NCBI RefSeq assembly: GCF_018129685.1 | Contig: NZ_JAFCLG010000013.1 | Span: 1-64,000, forward strand | Direction: 5' to 3' | DNA length: 64,000 nt | Source of the DNA: Bradyrhizobium manausense | GTDB lineage: Bacteria; Pseudomonadota; Alphaproteobacteria; Rhizobiales; Xanthobacteraceae | In this document: positions 16,583 through 25,558 of the stretch, piece by piece | Numbering within the stretch: position 1 is the first letter of the stretch | How the letters are laid out: the number at the start of each line of letters is the position of its first letter | Notes under the pieces: model-generated | What the model was told of the DNA's origin: nothing | What the model saw: the letters and a program-made list of their open reading frames with translations, nothing else | Databases searched by the model: none | Position numbers and translations under genes: made by a program

Positions 16583-18945
16583 CGGACTTTCCTCCGCTCC
16601 GCCTGAAACACCGGCAGCCATTGGACCGGGTCGTCGCCGACCTCCCCCCGAATGCGATCGAGCAGTTCGACCGTTTCCGTCCGTCCCGACAACACGGCGA
16701 GTGCGTCGTCAAAACCGCCGAGATCGAGCTCCGCCACCACCGAATTGTGGCCTTGCTTGACCAGGAAGCGGCGGCTTTCGGGAGCCAGCTCCTCCTTGAT
16801 CAGACGGAACTCGGTGTCCGTGAGGTGGAATCCATCGACATAGTCCGACCGCGTTCCCCGCGCATTCGGCAGGAAAATCTGGGTAGGGCATTGTTCGACA
16901 ATGGTGTGTGCAATCGGCGATGCCAGCGCATCCCGGGGCGACTGGGTGCCGAACACCATGACGCCGTTCTGCTTGCGGATGGTTTTGAGCTTGTTGTTGG
17001 CGAGATCGCGAAACGCCTCATCTCCGAGCGCCTTCCAGAACTCGTCGATGTCGATGATCAAGCGCCGGCCGTCGATGAGGCGCTCCACGCGATGAAACAG
17101 GTACATCATCAGTGGTGTGCGCACCGTCGGGTGATCCAGCAGATCGGTCATGTCGAAGCCGATGAAACGGGCGTCGAGGCCGATCGCGTCTTGCTCGCCA
17201 TCGAGCACCCAGCCGTAGGGGGCGCCGCGGCACCATCGCTCGAGCCGGGCGCCAATCCCCTCGCGATCCTGTTGGCCGAGAAAGGCCCGCAGCGCACCGA
17301 AGGAGCGCTCCTCTTGCCGGAGTTGAGACAGCGCCCGCAAACCCGAATCGATTCGCTCCTCCTCAGTGACGGTCAGGGGACGGTTTTCGAGTGTGACGAG
17401 CTTCCGGACCAGTTCGCCCAGGAAGGAGAGGTTCGCTGGCGTCAGTTCCAGCGCCTTGAGCGGCGCACAACCGGTAGGGACGCCGTTGCGCAGCGTCAGA
17501 TAAATACCGCCGGCAGCACGGATGAAGATCTCGGCGCCGCGGTCCTTGTCGAAGAACACATAAGTGGCGCCGAGCCTCTCGGCTTGCGACAGCAGGAAAT
17601 TCTGAACGACGGTTTTGCCCGATCCGGAAGGGCCACAGATGAAAGTATTGCCGAGGTCGCCGTGATGGAACGAAAAGTAGAACGGCGAGCCGGACGCGGT
17701 CTTGAGCATCGCAACCGCCGGTCCCCAATGGTTGCCGTCAGCCTTTCCGACCGGATAGGTGTGGAACGGCGAGAATGCCGCGAAATTGCGCGAGCTGATC
17801 GCACCCGCGCGAGCTCTGTATTTGAACAGTCCAGGAAGCTGCGCCCAATAGGCCGCCTCAAGTCCAAGGTCTTCGCGCGCGACCACGGCGCCCGCGTCGG
17901 CCAGCGCGCGCCGGGCCACGCTCATGTGCCCCTGCAATTGCGAAGGCGTATCGGCTGAGAGGAGCAGCGAGAGGTGATGGTCACCGAGGGCAAACCGGTT
18001 GGATTCGAGGTCGTCAAGCGCGTCAGAGAGTTCGTCGATCTGCGAGGCCGCCGGATCCTGAGTCGAAACGAGCTGGTTCTGCTTGCGCGTCAGCACTGTC
18101 TTGGCGTCGGCCTTTGACAGAAAAGCAAAGGATTGCGCGAGGACGAGTTCAAAGGGAGCCGAGAGTAGCGCGTTCAACAAACCCGGCCGAGTGGACGCCG
18201 GATATTCCTTGATCCCGAACATGCCGGCGAAGCGCGATCCGCCCGCGCTGCGTATTTCGAGGGCTTCGCGTCCAAAAATGATGCGGTTGGAATAGAGCGC
18301 GGGCCCGATCGGTCCTTGCGGCAATGGCATTGGCATCCACTCGCCGGAGGTGACAGCGTGGAGCAGTTCCATCGGTTCCGAAAACACGATGCCGTCGCGC
18401 TCGACCAAACCGACGGCACGAGCGCCGTAACGCTCAAGTGCCGCGACGACATCGCGCGTGGCATCGCCAAGTCGCTTCAAGGCCTCGCTGTCAACCTCCG
18501 CTGATTGGCCGGCCGCGCGGCCGAGTCGCTTGAAGAACGCCGCCGCTGCGTCCGTAGTGGCGCGGCCGGGATGCCATACCAGCGTGAGGTAGAGGTCGTT
18601 GCGAAACAGCGCTTCGCTCCGAAGCCGCTCGCGATATTGCGCATCAAGGGAGGCTGCGAATGTCGAGCGGAAAGTGCCGCTCGGATAATCCGATGTCTGG
18701 CGACGGATCAAATGGGACCACAACGCCAGCCGGTCGTCGGCGATATTGCGTAGCGTGAGGTTGAGTTTGGCATGAAGGTCATTCAGGTCGGCCGCCTCAG
18801 CCGTCTCAAACGAGGTGCCGTCGATCTTGATCACCGTGATCAAGGCGCGGGTTGAGAGGCTAATGACTGTATCGGTCACGTGCCGGCCGAACGGCAGATA
18901 GACATCGGACTCGATCTCGCGGGCTTTGGCCGCTGCGTTAGGCAT
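16579..18945 (-). CDS. virB4: VirB4-family conjugation ATPase
   Basis: 788 residues, the normal length. Walker A FICGPSGSGKTVVQN lies at about residues 433-447 and Walker B RLIIDIDEFWKAL near residue 628; motif MVFGTQSPRDALASP follows. The N-terminal CagE/TrbE/VirB4 domain begins with ESDVYLPFGRHVTD. This inner-membrane-associated ATPase energises pilin extraction and transfer. It overlaps virB3 by 8 bp and virB5 by 4 bp. Confidence 0.96.
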   Translation of the reverse strand: MPNAAAKAREIESDVYLPFGRHVTDTVISLSTRALITVIKIDGTSFETAEAADLNDLHAKLNLTLRNIADDRLALWSHLIRRQTSDYPSGTFRSTFAASLDAQYRERLRSEALFRNDLYLTLVWHPGRATTDAAAAFFKRLGRAAGQSAEVDSEALKRLGDATRDVVAALERYGARAVGLVERDGIVFSEPMELLHAVTSGEWMPMPLPQGPIGPALYSNRIIFGREALEIRSAGGSRFAGMFGIKEYPASTRPGLLNALLSAPFELVLAQSFAFLSKADAKTVLTRKQNQLVSTQDPAASQIDELSDALDDLESNRFALGDHHLSLLLSADTPSQLQGHMSVARRALADAGAVVAREDLGLEAAYWAQLPGLFKYRARAGAISSRNFAAFSPFHTYPVGKADGNHWGPAVAMLKTASGSPFYFSFHHGDLGNTFICGPSGSGKTVVQNFLLSQAERLGATYVFFDKDRGAEIFIRAAGGIYLTLRNGVPTGCAPLKALELTPANLSFLGELVRKLVTLENRPLTVTEEERIDSGLRALSQLRQEERSFGALRAFLGQQDREGIGARLERWCRGAPYGWVLDGEQDAIGLDARFIGFDMTDLLDHPTVRTPLMMYLFHRVERLIDGRRLIIDIDEFWKALGDEAFRDLANNKLKTIRKQNGVMVFGTQSPRDALASPIAHTIVEQCPTQIFLPNARGTRSDYVDGFHLTDTEFRLIKEELAPESRRFLVKQGHNSVVAELDLGGFDDALAVLSGRTETVELLDRIRGEVGDDPVQWLPVFQAERRKVR

Positions 18946-19288
18946 AGCCGAAATCCTTCGCTTGATAACGCCGAACCAGCTTCAGCGGCGTGCAGGACGA
19001 TCCGCCCCAGAACAGCGCGTTGCGCGTGCGGCCCCGGGTCTCGATCCAGGCGAGCAAAATCCGGAACATGTTGGGATCGTGCCGGCAGATGATCCGGCAG
19101 AGGCCGTGGATCGGAAGCGCGACCAGCCCATACAAAATGCTCCCGGCCACCAGGAACAAGATGCAGGAGAACATCACATTCAGCGCCATCGCCTCCATCG
19201 TGACGCCGGCGATCATGGCCGGGCGGGTGCAGGCGAGGAATAAAGTGTCCTCGGTGAGACGCATGGGCTCATGGGTGACCACGATCAT
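18938..19288 (-). CDS. virB3: Type IV secretion protein VirB3
   Basis: 116 residues from the ATG at 19288, sharing one base with the virB2 stop (TGATG). The N-terminus MRLTEDTLFLACTRPAMIAGVTMEAMALNVMFSCILFLV, with GSILYGLVALPIHGLCRIIC after it, is typical VirB3: two membrane helices and the LTRP-like motif (here CTRP). The family works with VirB4 in pilus assembly. Longer in-frame starts further upstream give a low-complexity Arg-rich leader and are rejected. Confidence 0.92.
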   Translation of the reverse strand: MIVVTHEPMRLTEDTLFLACTRPAMIAGVTMEAMALNVMFSCILFLVAGSILYGLVALPIHGLCRIICRHDPNMFRILLAWIETRGRTRNALFWGGSSCTPLKLVRRYQAKDFGYA

Positions 19289-19584
19289 CAGCGACCCCCG
19301 GTCAAGGTCGAAACCACCTCGGAGGCGCCGAACGTAATGGCGACGCCAAGCACGACGTAGGCGGCCTTGCGCAGATCGAGATAACCAAACATCCAGGCGA
19401 TGCCGACGATGATGACGGCCAGTGTCGCCAGCAGACGCGCGACGTTGCCGGTCAACATCGTGACGATGTTCTGCAGCACGCCCTCGATATTCGCGGTCTG
19501 CGCCAGCGCCGGTTCGGCCAGTCCGACGCTGAGAACGAGTCCGATGCAAAGAAGTGCTGTGGATTGCTTGAGGCGAGAGGGCAT
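19288..19584 (-). CDS. virB2: VirB2/TrbC major pilin
   Basis: 98 residues from the ATG at 19584. A long signal sequence ends at PALAQ; the mature pilin has two hydrophobic helices (LLATLAVIIVGIAWMFGYL and AAYVVLGVAITFGASEVVSTL), with DLRKAA in the loop. This matches VirB2/TrbC. It polymerises into the conjugative pilus. The start at 19746 adds an implausible leader. Confidence 0.93.
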   Translation of the reverse strand: MPSRLKQSTALLCIGLVLSVGLAEPALAQTANIEGVLQNIVTMLTGNVARLLATLAVIIVGIAWMFGYLDLRKAAYVVLGVAITFGASEVVSTLTGGR

Positions 19585-19663
19585 GTGAAGGCTTCCTATG
19601 AGAGTTGCGGCCGAGCCGGCCCGGATCGCGCGTTTTGTTGGAGATTTAGCGAGCAAGTCTTCC

Positions 19664-20230
19664 TCATCGCCCATAGACAAAGACTGACGTGCCCAGACCT
19701 GCGCGATAGGCGTCCCAGCTTGGGCGCTCCCTGGCGAGATCGGCACTGGAGGAAAGGTTGGCAGCGGGTTCGTCGGCAGGAGGTCGCGAGGGCACGTTAC
19801 GTGACCCGGGTTCGGGCATTATGGGCCTGCCTCTCACCGTAAAGCTCTTGACAGCATCTAATGCCCCTTTGTGAGAATCGCTTCCGTCCGCAATCGCTGT
19901 TTGAAATCGGACCTGGAACAATCGGCTGAGGCCCGCGACATGTTGGCAAGCGTCGAACGTCGTGGCTATCGTCAGCCCTGCCAGCTTCATCTCTTCACGA
20001 TCGAGTTGACCGAGGCCGATTCGAACGGGCTTGCCGGTCGCCGCCGCTTCCGTCGCAAGCTGGATGGCCTCATTTCGGTCGGTCGCCTGAAGGCGAATCG
20101 GCTTAAGCTCGCCAAGGGAGATCAGGAAGGGCTCGAACGAACTCGCTTGTTGCACGATCGCGGTCAATGGTGCCGCCATTGCTGGCGATGCACATCGCTC
20201 AACAAGGGTAGCGAATGCAGCGGGATCCAT
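19664..20230 (-). CDS. VirB1-like protein lacking the catalytic glutamate
   Basis: 188 residues in the virB1 position, between luxI and virB2. Alignment by eye to VirB1 transglycosylases gives MDPAAFATLVERCASP, IVQQASSFEPF, IRIGLGQLD-type and TFDACQHVAGLSRLF segments. In active enzymes the second segment reads like RTESxFNPF with a catalytic Glu. Here that Glu is Ala (QQASSFEP), while the GLGQ motif is kept. The C-terminal third is Pro/Ser-rich. It could be a structural VirB1 without wall-cleaving activity or a decaying gene; the frame is open and coupled to its neighbours. Confidence 0.7.
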   Translation of the reverse strand: MDPAAFATLVERCASPAMAAPLTAIVQQASSFEPFLISLGELKPIRLQATDRNEAIQLATEAAATGKPVRIGLGQLDREEMKLAGLTIATTFDACQHVAGLSRLFQVRFQTAIADGSDSHKGALDAVKSFTVRGRPIMPEPGSRNVPSRPPADEPAANLSSSADLARERPSWDAYRAGLGTSVFVYGR

Positions 20231-20268
20231 TCTTCAGCCTCCGATCAGGAATAAATCGACGCTTGCGC

Positions 20269-20904
20269 TTAGGCGGCGAAGGCGAGAGACGTCGGGGTTT
20301 CGATGGCGGGTGTAGAAATGTTCCCTGCCGCCCGGATTGCTCCGAGGGCATCATCGGTGACTGGCAACAGCCCCGCGACGGCTTTAGTCGCTCCGATCTG
20401 GCGGGGTTCGCCGAGGCGATCGAAGCCCCAGCCGGCCCGGCGCAGGATTCGCTCCATTCGCAGATCCGTGACGGTTGCGATCGCCTGAAGGTCTTGCTGC
20501 TGACCCCATTCAATCATCGCCGCGAAGAGCAGGAACGTCGCTTCCCTCAAACCCTTCTTCGCTGTGGCCGCTACTTTTTTGGTATCAACGCAGAAACGAG
20601 AGCTCTCCCAAATCCTGGTGCTTGTTGGCGCAGCCCGACCGTCCAACAAGACCGGAAACGTATCCGCCAGCATGTTGCGGCCGGTGGTCGGCAGCAGGCG
20701 GACACAACCGACAACGTCTTGCCGATCGATACCCAACAGATAAGTCGGCGACAGCGCATCGTATCGGTCGATCTCGAGCCCGCCCGACACCGAAACGTCC
20801 CATTCCAACCGATCCCGAAAGACGCGCCGTCGCAGACGATGCATCCCGAGCGTTAGCTCGGAATTCCGTAAGAGCGCCGGACGCGTGAGTGCGATGACAT
20901 TCAT
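20269..20904 (-). CDS. traI: Acyl-homoserine-lactone synthase (LuxI/TraI type)
   Basis: 211 residues from the ATG at 20904, which has GGAG upstream; the in-frame start at 20961 is less likely. The LuxI-family invariants are present with normal spacing: Arg25, Phe29, Trp35, Asp46, Asp49, Arg69, Phe83, Glu100 and Arg103 (in VFRDRLEWDV, EIDRYDAL, GCVRLLP, IWESSRF). It makes an acyl-homoserine lactone from SAM and an acyl carrier. It is the first gene of the virB operon, as traI heads the trb operon of Ti plasmids, giving positive feedback on transfer. The symbol follows that analogy. Confidence 0.93.
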   Translation of the reverse strand: MNVIALTRPALLRNSELTLGMHRLRRRVFRDRLEWDVSVSGGLEIDRYDALSPTYLLGIDRQDVVGCVRLLPTTGRNMLADTFPVLLDGRAAPTSTRIWESSRFCVDTKKVAATAKKGLREATFLLFAAMIEWGQQQDLQAIATVTDLRMERILRRAGWGFDRLGEPRQIGATKAVAGLLPVTDDALGAIRAAGNISTPAIETPTSLAFAA

Positions 20905-20968
20905 TCTTGATCTCCAGCTGCGAATCACAGGTTCGAGATCCACGAAATCAGGAGCGGTCACCGCTTGA

Positions 20969-20988
20969 AGCTGTCAGTTTCGACAGGG
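20969..20988. promoter_or_regulatory. Candidate lux/tra box upstream of luxI
   Basis: The 20 bases contain CTGTC-AGTTTC-GACAG. The arms fit the lux-box consensus pattern STGY/RCAS on both sides of a 20-bp dyad. It lies 65 bp upstream of the luxI start, where a LuxR activator would bind near the -42 region, and could drive the whole transfer operon. That the LuxR at 21121 binds it is inference. Confidence 0.6.
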
Positions 20989-21120
20989 TATCGGGAAAAC
21001 TGTGGCCTGCCCCAAAGCTGCCGTAAGGTCGCCGTAGACGGCGCACACGCAGGGCGCGAGTGTCGGCGCAGTCGCGTTCACGTCCTGTTAGAATAAATAT
21101 AAACTTGATCAAGAGGCACA

Positions 21121-21849
21121 ATGAAAGATGTCCAAAGGGCCTGCCATGAATTTGTCGATTGTCTTCACACTGCTCGCACTGAAGATGATTTCCGGCGCGT
21201 CGCGGAGCGGACCGCGCACGGATTGGGATTCCGTTGGTTTGCTTATTTCGGGCGCGGCACGAATGCCCGTAATCTAATCTCGTCCTATCCGAAGAGCTGG
21301 ACCGACCACTACTTCGATGAAAAATACGATGAGATCGACCCTGTTCTGCAGAAGCCGCTAACCCCCTGCCGAGTGTTTCCTTGGGACGGACGAGCTGCGC
21401 GATCCGCGAAATCCGCCAGAGAACGCCGTCTGTTTGACGATGCGCTCAGTTTCAAGATCAGGACAGGTTTGACGGTTCGGATTCCCGGCGGCAATGGACA
21501 ATCCGCGGCGTTCACGCTGGCGGTGGATGACCGGAGCCTTGGACTCGACCGTTTCGTTGAGACCTCCCAGGATCTCTTGCAAATGATCGGCCTTACCTAC
21601 CATGCGCATGTGAGCGCCAGGATTGGACGAGGCTCGTTAACCGATCAGACTGGCACCACGCTGACGCAGCGGGAACGGCAGTGCCTTGCATGGATATCTC
21701 AGGGTAAGACAATGCAAGACATTGCATCACTTCTCGACGTCACACCGCGCGGTGTGAAGTTCCATCTCGACAACGCACGGCGAAATCTTGCCGCATTGTC
21801 CCTTCCCCACGCCGTTGCGCTTGCGATGCGTCAGGGGTTATTGCCGTAA
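21121..21849 (+). CDS. traR: LuxR/TraR-type quorum-sensing regulator
   Basis: 242 residues. The N-terminal autoinducer-binding domain has Trp60, Tyr64, Asp73, Pro74 and Trp88 (in SYPKSWTDHYFDEKYDEIDPV and VFPWDG), with the spacing of TraR's ligand-binding residues. The C-terminal LuxR helix-turn-helix is LTQRERQCLAWISQGKTMQDIASLLDVTPRGVKFHLDNARRNL-like. It is divergent from luxI with the lux box between them. It should activate the operon on lactone binding; the symbol is by analogy with Ti-type systems. Confidence 0.92.
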   Translation: MKDVQRACHEFVDCLHTARTEDDFRRVAERTAHGLGFRWFAYFGRGTNARNLISSYPKSWTDHYFDEKYDEIDPVLQKPLTPCRVFPWDGRAARSAKSARERRLFDDALSFKIRTGLTVRIPGGNGQSAAFTLAVDDRSLGLDRFVETSQDLLQMIGLTYHAHVSARIGRGSLTDQTGTTLTQRERQCLAWISQGKTMQDIASLLDVTPRGVKFHLDNARRNLAALSLPHAVALAMRQGLLP

Positions 21850-22249
21850 GCGATGCTTGGGTCTGGGTCATTGGCCGATCTCCGGCGCCTGCATCAAATC
21901 GGCCCACAGGATCTGCCGCTCACAGTTGTTGCACATGCCCCCATTATCTGTGTTTGCGGGTTCGTCGAGAGAGCAATTGGGCGTCCCCCTGTGGGGGCCG
22001 GGCTGGCGGCTGCGCTGAAGCCCCGCATGCGGGTCTTCCCCCTCGCGGGCGGCCATCCCTGACGCAGGCGGGGTGCGTGGCCCAATAGCCGCAAAGGCTG
22101 CCCTGATCTGGAAGCGTGCGAATCGATTGGTTTTACCTTCATTGGCGCTACACTTCATCACTGGCGGGCGATTCGTCGCCCATCCCCAGCATGGTCCTTT
22201 GTTCTTCGTAGGCCCTCCACTTCAACATTGGCTCGGCGGACCGACAAAC
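21850..22249. other. Intergenic stretch before the DnaB-like gene
   Basis: About 400 bp. 21980-22080 is rich in GC hairpins (GGGCGTCCCCCTGTGGGGG, CCCCGCATGCGGG) that may end luxR transcription or form a leader for the helicase gene. A minus-strand frame around 21868 starts MCNNCERQI but shows no further support. Confidence 0.4.
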
Positions 22250-23668
22250 GTGTCAGAAGCAGCATTCAAACTGAAACCATTGGAAGCTCCACACTATCGC
22301 GAGCCGCCACACAATATCGAAGCTGAACAAGCACTACTCGGCGCCGTGTTGATCAACAACGACGCCTACCATCGCGTTGCCGATTTCCTGAAGACGAATC
22401 ATTTCTTCGAGCCTCTGCGCGGGACCATATTTGAGGTGATGAGCGAGCTGATCCGCTCAAACAAAATTGCCAATCCAATCACCCTTAAGACCTTCCTTCC
22501 TGCGACACTTGACATTGCCGGACTATCTGTTGCGCAGTATCTCGCACGCCTGGCTGCGGAAGCGACGACCGTCATCAATGCAGCCGATTACGGCCGAACG
22601 GTCTACGACCTCGCGGTGCGACGCGAGTTGATCAAGATCGCCGAGGACATGCTCAATGACGCATTTGACGCGGCCGTCGATTGCGCTCCGCAAGATCAGA
22701 TCCAGCATGCCGAGCAGCTTCTGTATGAAATCGCCGAAACAGGACGCTATGGCGGCGGCTTCGAGACGTTTGAGACCGCGCTGGACAACGCCATTGACAG
22801 GGCCGCGCAAGCTTACCAGTCCGATGGCAGGCTCTCGGGGCTTGCTACCGGCCTCAAGGATCTTGATGCCAAAATGGGCGGTCTTCAACCGACCGACCTC
22901 ATCATCATCGCCGGCAGACCAGGCATGGGAAAGACGTCACTCGCCACCAACATAGCATTCAACGTCGCAAGCGCCTACGACGCGGCACAACAGATCGACG
23001 GTTCGCTGAGGCCCGTCGCCGGGGGAATCGTCGCCTTCTTTTCACTGGAAATGTCGTCGGAACAGCTTGCCACCCGGGTGCTCTCCGAACAGGCGGAAGT
23101 CCCCTCCTCCAGCATCAGGCGTGGTGACATTGACGAGACCGATTTCAGCAGGCTGCTCGACTACCGCCAGAAAATGCGCCGCCTGCCGCTCTTCATCGAC
23201 CAGACCGGCGCGCTCTCCATCGCCCAGCTCGCAGCCCGCGCGCGCCGTCTGAAACGACAGCGAGGCCTTCACCTCATTGTCGTCGACTATATTCAGCTCA
23301 TGCAGGGCAGATCCCAGCGCGCCGCACAGAATCGCGTTCAGGAAATCACCGAGATCACGACCGGGTTGAAAGCGCTGGCCAAAGAGCTCAACGTGCCGGT
23401 CGTTGCGCTGTCCCAGCTCTCGCGCGGGGTCGAAAATCGCGACGAAAAGCGGCCGCAACTCTCGGATTTGCGCGAGTCAGGCTCGATCGAACAAGACGCC
23501 GACGTCGTCATGTTCGTCTATCGCGAAGAGTATTATCTCAAGAACAAAGAGCCCAGGCCGGGCACCGACGACCATCTCACCTGGGAATCCGAGATGAGGG
23601 AGCGCGCGGCAAGGCGGAGGTCATCATCGCGAAGCAGCGGCACGGTCCGACAGGGACCGTCGCCATGA
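22250..23668 (+). CDS. Replicative DNA helicase DnaB-like, 3' frameshift
   Basis: The likely start is GTG at 22250 (SEAAFKLKPLEAPHYREPPHNIEAEQALLGAVL); an open frame extends upstream to 22073 without motifs. The N-terminal DnaB domain, Walker A GRPGMGKTSLA near residue 222, FFSLEMSSEQLATR, LIVVDYIQLM and LRESGSIEQDADVVMFVYREEYY are all present. Near 23608 the frame slips: the expected ending GKAEVIIAKQRHGPTGTVAM...FQGEFTRFFDLAE lies in another frame and stops at 23730. The encoded protein thus ends with an Arg/Ser-rich tail. One missing base would explain it. It is either a real mutation losing the DNA-binding end or a base-call error. On a plasmid it may be an auxiliary helicase. Confidence 0.85.
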   Translation: MSEAAFKLKPLEAPHYREPPHNIEAEQALLGAVLINNDAYHRVADFLKTNHFFEPLRGTIFEVMSELIRSNKIANPITLKTFLPATLDIAGLSVAQYLARLAAEATTVINAADYGRTVYDLAVRRELIKIAEDMLNDAFDAAVDCAPQDQIQHAEQLLYEIAETGRYGGGFETFETALDNAIDRAAQAYQSDGRLSGLATGLKDLDAKMGGLQPTDLIIIAGRPGMGKTSLATNIAFNVASAYDAAQQIDGSLRPVAGGIVAFFSLEMSSEQLATRVLSEQAEVPSSSIRRGDIDETDFSRLLDYRQKMRRLPLFIDQTGALSIAQLAARARRLKRQRGLHLIVVDYIQLMQGRSQRAAQNRVQEITEITTGLKALAKELNVPVVALSQLSRGVENRDEKRPQLSDLRESGSIEQDADVVMFVYREEYYLKNKEPRPGTDDHLTWESEMRERAARRRSSSRSSGTVRQGPSP

Positions 23669-23730
23669 CGTTTCAAGGCGAATTCACCCGCTTCTTCGAT
23701 CTGGCCGAACGCAGCCACTTAACACACTAA

Positions 23731-24117
23731 TCCACGTAAGTACCGGCACTCGCTGCTCGATCACGCTTTGCTTTGCGGGGTCGCTGCAACGGCCAGCTCG
23801 CACGCGTCAACCACCACTCAGTCTTCACCGGTTCAATGGAGGGGCGGCACTTGTTCTCGCGTGTTGAAACGACGGCATGGACCCGCGAATGAACGATGTG
23901 CGGTTCGGCAAGGCCCGGCTTCCGGGAAAGGACCAACCCCGCTCTCGAATGGGCTTTCCTTGGTTCAAGCGCGGCCTTCCACGATCAACCCGCAAGGGGT
24001 TCGCTACGCAAGCGTGCGACCTCTTCGGCTTCGCCTGCGAGGTGACCGCGGCCTCCCCTGAACACGTCGGCGCCTGTCGAGCGGGGATGGTCCCCGCCAC
24101 AAGACGGGAGCCTCACG
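23731..24117. other. GC-rich intergenic stretch with hairpins
   Basis: No open frame has a plausible start or composition. The stretch includes several short inverted repeats around 23990-24060 (CCGCAAGGGGTTCG and AGGTGACC). It precedes a series of small plus-strand genes and may hold their promoter; I cannot define it. Confidence 0.35.
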
Positions 24118-24294
24118 ATGTCGCACAGTCTTACCCTCGCACAGAATCACGCCTTCGATCTGGCCCGCACGCTGATGGTGCCGGTCGTCCTCTTTGAGGT
24201 TGATGACGAATTCGGCGTCATGGTCTCCAGCGAATACGACGGCGAAGAGAACGCCATCGTTCATGAATACGATCCTTGGTCCCCGGCTCATTGA
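24118..24294 (+). CDS. Small conserved-type plasmid protein
   Basis: 58 residues starting MSHSLTLAQNHAFDLARTL. An ACGGGAG ribosome site precedes the ATG at 24118. The C-terminal half is acidic (FEVDDEFGVMVSSEYDGEENAIVHEYDPW). Base composition by codon position and the ribosome site argue for a real gene. I do not recognise a family. It is the first of a run of plus-strand genes leading to the large helicase gene. Confidence 0.55.
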   Translation: MSHSLTLAQNHAFDLARTLMVPVVLFEVDDEFGVMVSSEYDGEENAIVHEYDPWSPAH

Positions 24295-24499
24295 GCCCGG
24301 TGACCGGCTGCCGCTGGCGCCTTGCCGGCCGCAAGGGAAGCTTCGCCGCGCTCGTGGTCCGCCGATTGATGGCTTATCAGCGCGCCCTTGCATCCGGCAG
24401 GCTTCGCGGCCGGTCGGGGATGTTCCGCAAGGTTTGGAACAAGCGAGACCAACCGAGGAAAGGGCCGGACGTCGCCTGCGGCGCGCCCGGTGAAGGAAG

Positions 24500-25387
24500 A
24501 TGGACAAGAGAGAAATCGAAGGGTTGCGCGAAAAGGTCGGCTGCGCGGCCCTGCTTGAAAAAGAAGGCTGGAAAGTCGACATCAAGGAAAGCACCCGCCG
24601 CGCGATCAAATATCGACGCGACAGCAAGATCGTCATTGTCATCCATGACGGCCGCGGCTGGTTCGATCCGCTGTCGACCGCCAAAGGGGACGTGTTTTCG
24701 CTCGCCGAGCATCTCGGCGCCGGCGGCTTCACCGACGCGTACGATCGTGTCGCGGATGTCGTCGGCTTCATCCCGAGCGCGCCGGTCTGGCAACGTCCTG
24801 CCAAGCCGAAGGCGATTGGCTCTATCGCGGTCCGTTGGCGACATCGCTTTGGGCCTCGGCCCGGCTCCCCGACCTGGCGTTATCTGACCGACGAACGGCA
24901 CATCCCCGATCGCATCATCGCCGGTATTGTTGCCCGTGGCCGGCTTCGGGAGGGTCCGCATGGCAGCATGTGGGCGGCGCACACAGATTCCAGCGACACC
25001 GTCACCGGCTGGGAAGAGCGCGGCCCGAGCTGGCGCGGCTTTGCGACCGGCGGCGCCAAGGAGCTGTTTCGCTTCGGTGCTTCCGATTGTGCACGCGTCT
25101 GCGTGACCGAAGCGGCGGTTGACGCCATGAGCCTTGCTGCGCTCGAAGAACTGCGTGATGACACGCTCTACGTCAGCACGGGAGGCGGATGGGCTCCGGC
25201 GACGGAGGACGCCATCCGCGCGCTTGCCAGGCGCGCCAACGTCCTGCTGGTGGCCGCGACCGACAACAACCGGCAGGGCGAGGTGTACGCCGGGCGTATT
25301 CTGTGCATCGCGGAGCAAACCGGATCCCGTTTTGCGCGATCGCGGCCGCGCGCCGACGATTGGAACGAAGACCTTAGCGCCGCATGA
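24500..25387 (+). CDS. Toprim-domain (DUF3991-type) plasmid protein
   Basis: 295 residues with an AAGGA site. The N-terminal half (VGCAALLEKEGWKVDIKESTRRAIKYRR, GRGWFDPLSTAKGDVFSLAEHL) resembles the DUF3991/primase-like zinc-ribbon-associated region without clear Cys ligands. The C-terminal half is a toprim fold: CVTEAAVDAMSLAALE supplies the Glu and VLLVAATDNNRQGE the Asp motif, with an Asn in place of the second Asp. Such proteins resemble primases and are common on conjugative plasmids. Activity is not established. Confidence 0.75.
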   Translation: MDKREIEGLREKVGCAALLEKEGWKVDIKESTRRAIKYRRDSKIVIVIHDGRGWFDPLSTAKGDVFSLAEHLGAGGFTDAYDRVADVVGFIPSAPVWQRPAKPKAIGSIAVRWRHRFGPRPGSPTWRYLTDERHIPDRIIAGIVARGRLREGPHGSMWAAHTDSSDTVTGWEERGPSWRGFATGGAKELFRFGASDCARVCVTEAAVDAMSLAALEELRDDTLYVSTGGGWAPATEDAIRALARRANVLLVAATDNNRQGEVYAGRILCIAEQTGSRFARSRPRADDWNEDLSAA

Positions 25388-25437
25388 GCCGCCAACAGCG
25401 AGCGCGAAGGAGAACGCTAGGGGTAGGCACGGGTCCG

Positions 25438-25532
25438 TGCCGCATGCCCGTCCGTCGCGTCAAGGGAAGCTTCGCCCGCGTTCCGCGGCCCTTGACCCGT
25501 CGGACCGGAGACGCGGCCGCCCGCGGGTGTTT
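25438..25532. repeat. Intergenic repeat, copy 1
   Basis: About 95 bp closely matched by a second copy at 26562-26650. The core holds GTCAAGGG and CCCTTGAC as arms of a stem around AAGCTTCGCCCGCGTTCCGC. It ends about 26 bp upstream of the gene at 25559. A degenerate third copy sharing CAAGGGAAGCTTCGCC is near 24342. It may be a regulatory leader or an interspersed repeat. Confidence 0.7.
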
Positions 25533-25558
25533 GCAACACCCAAAGGAAGGGCCAACCC

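Noticed and set aside
8639..21849. Possible Ti-type Trb (mating-pair) system
   Set aside because: Gene order and proteins (VirB8, VirB9, VirB10, VirB11 and VirB7-like) are VirB-type; only the luxI-first arrangement resembles trb.
21868..22161. Minus-strand frame with an MCNNCERQI start inside
   Set aside because: Antisense to GC hairpins, no ribosome site and no continuing motif.
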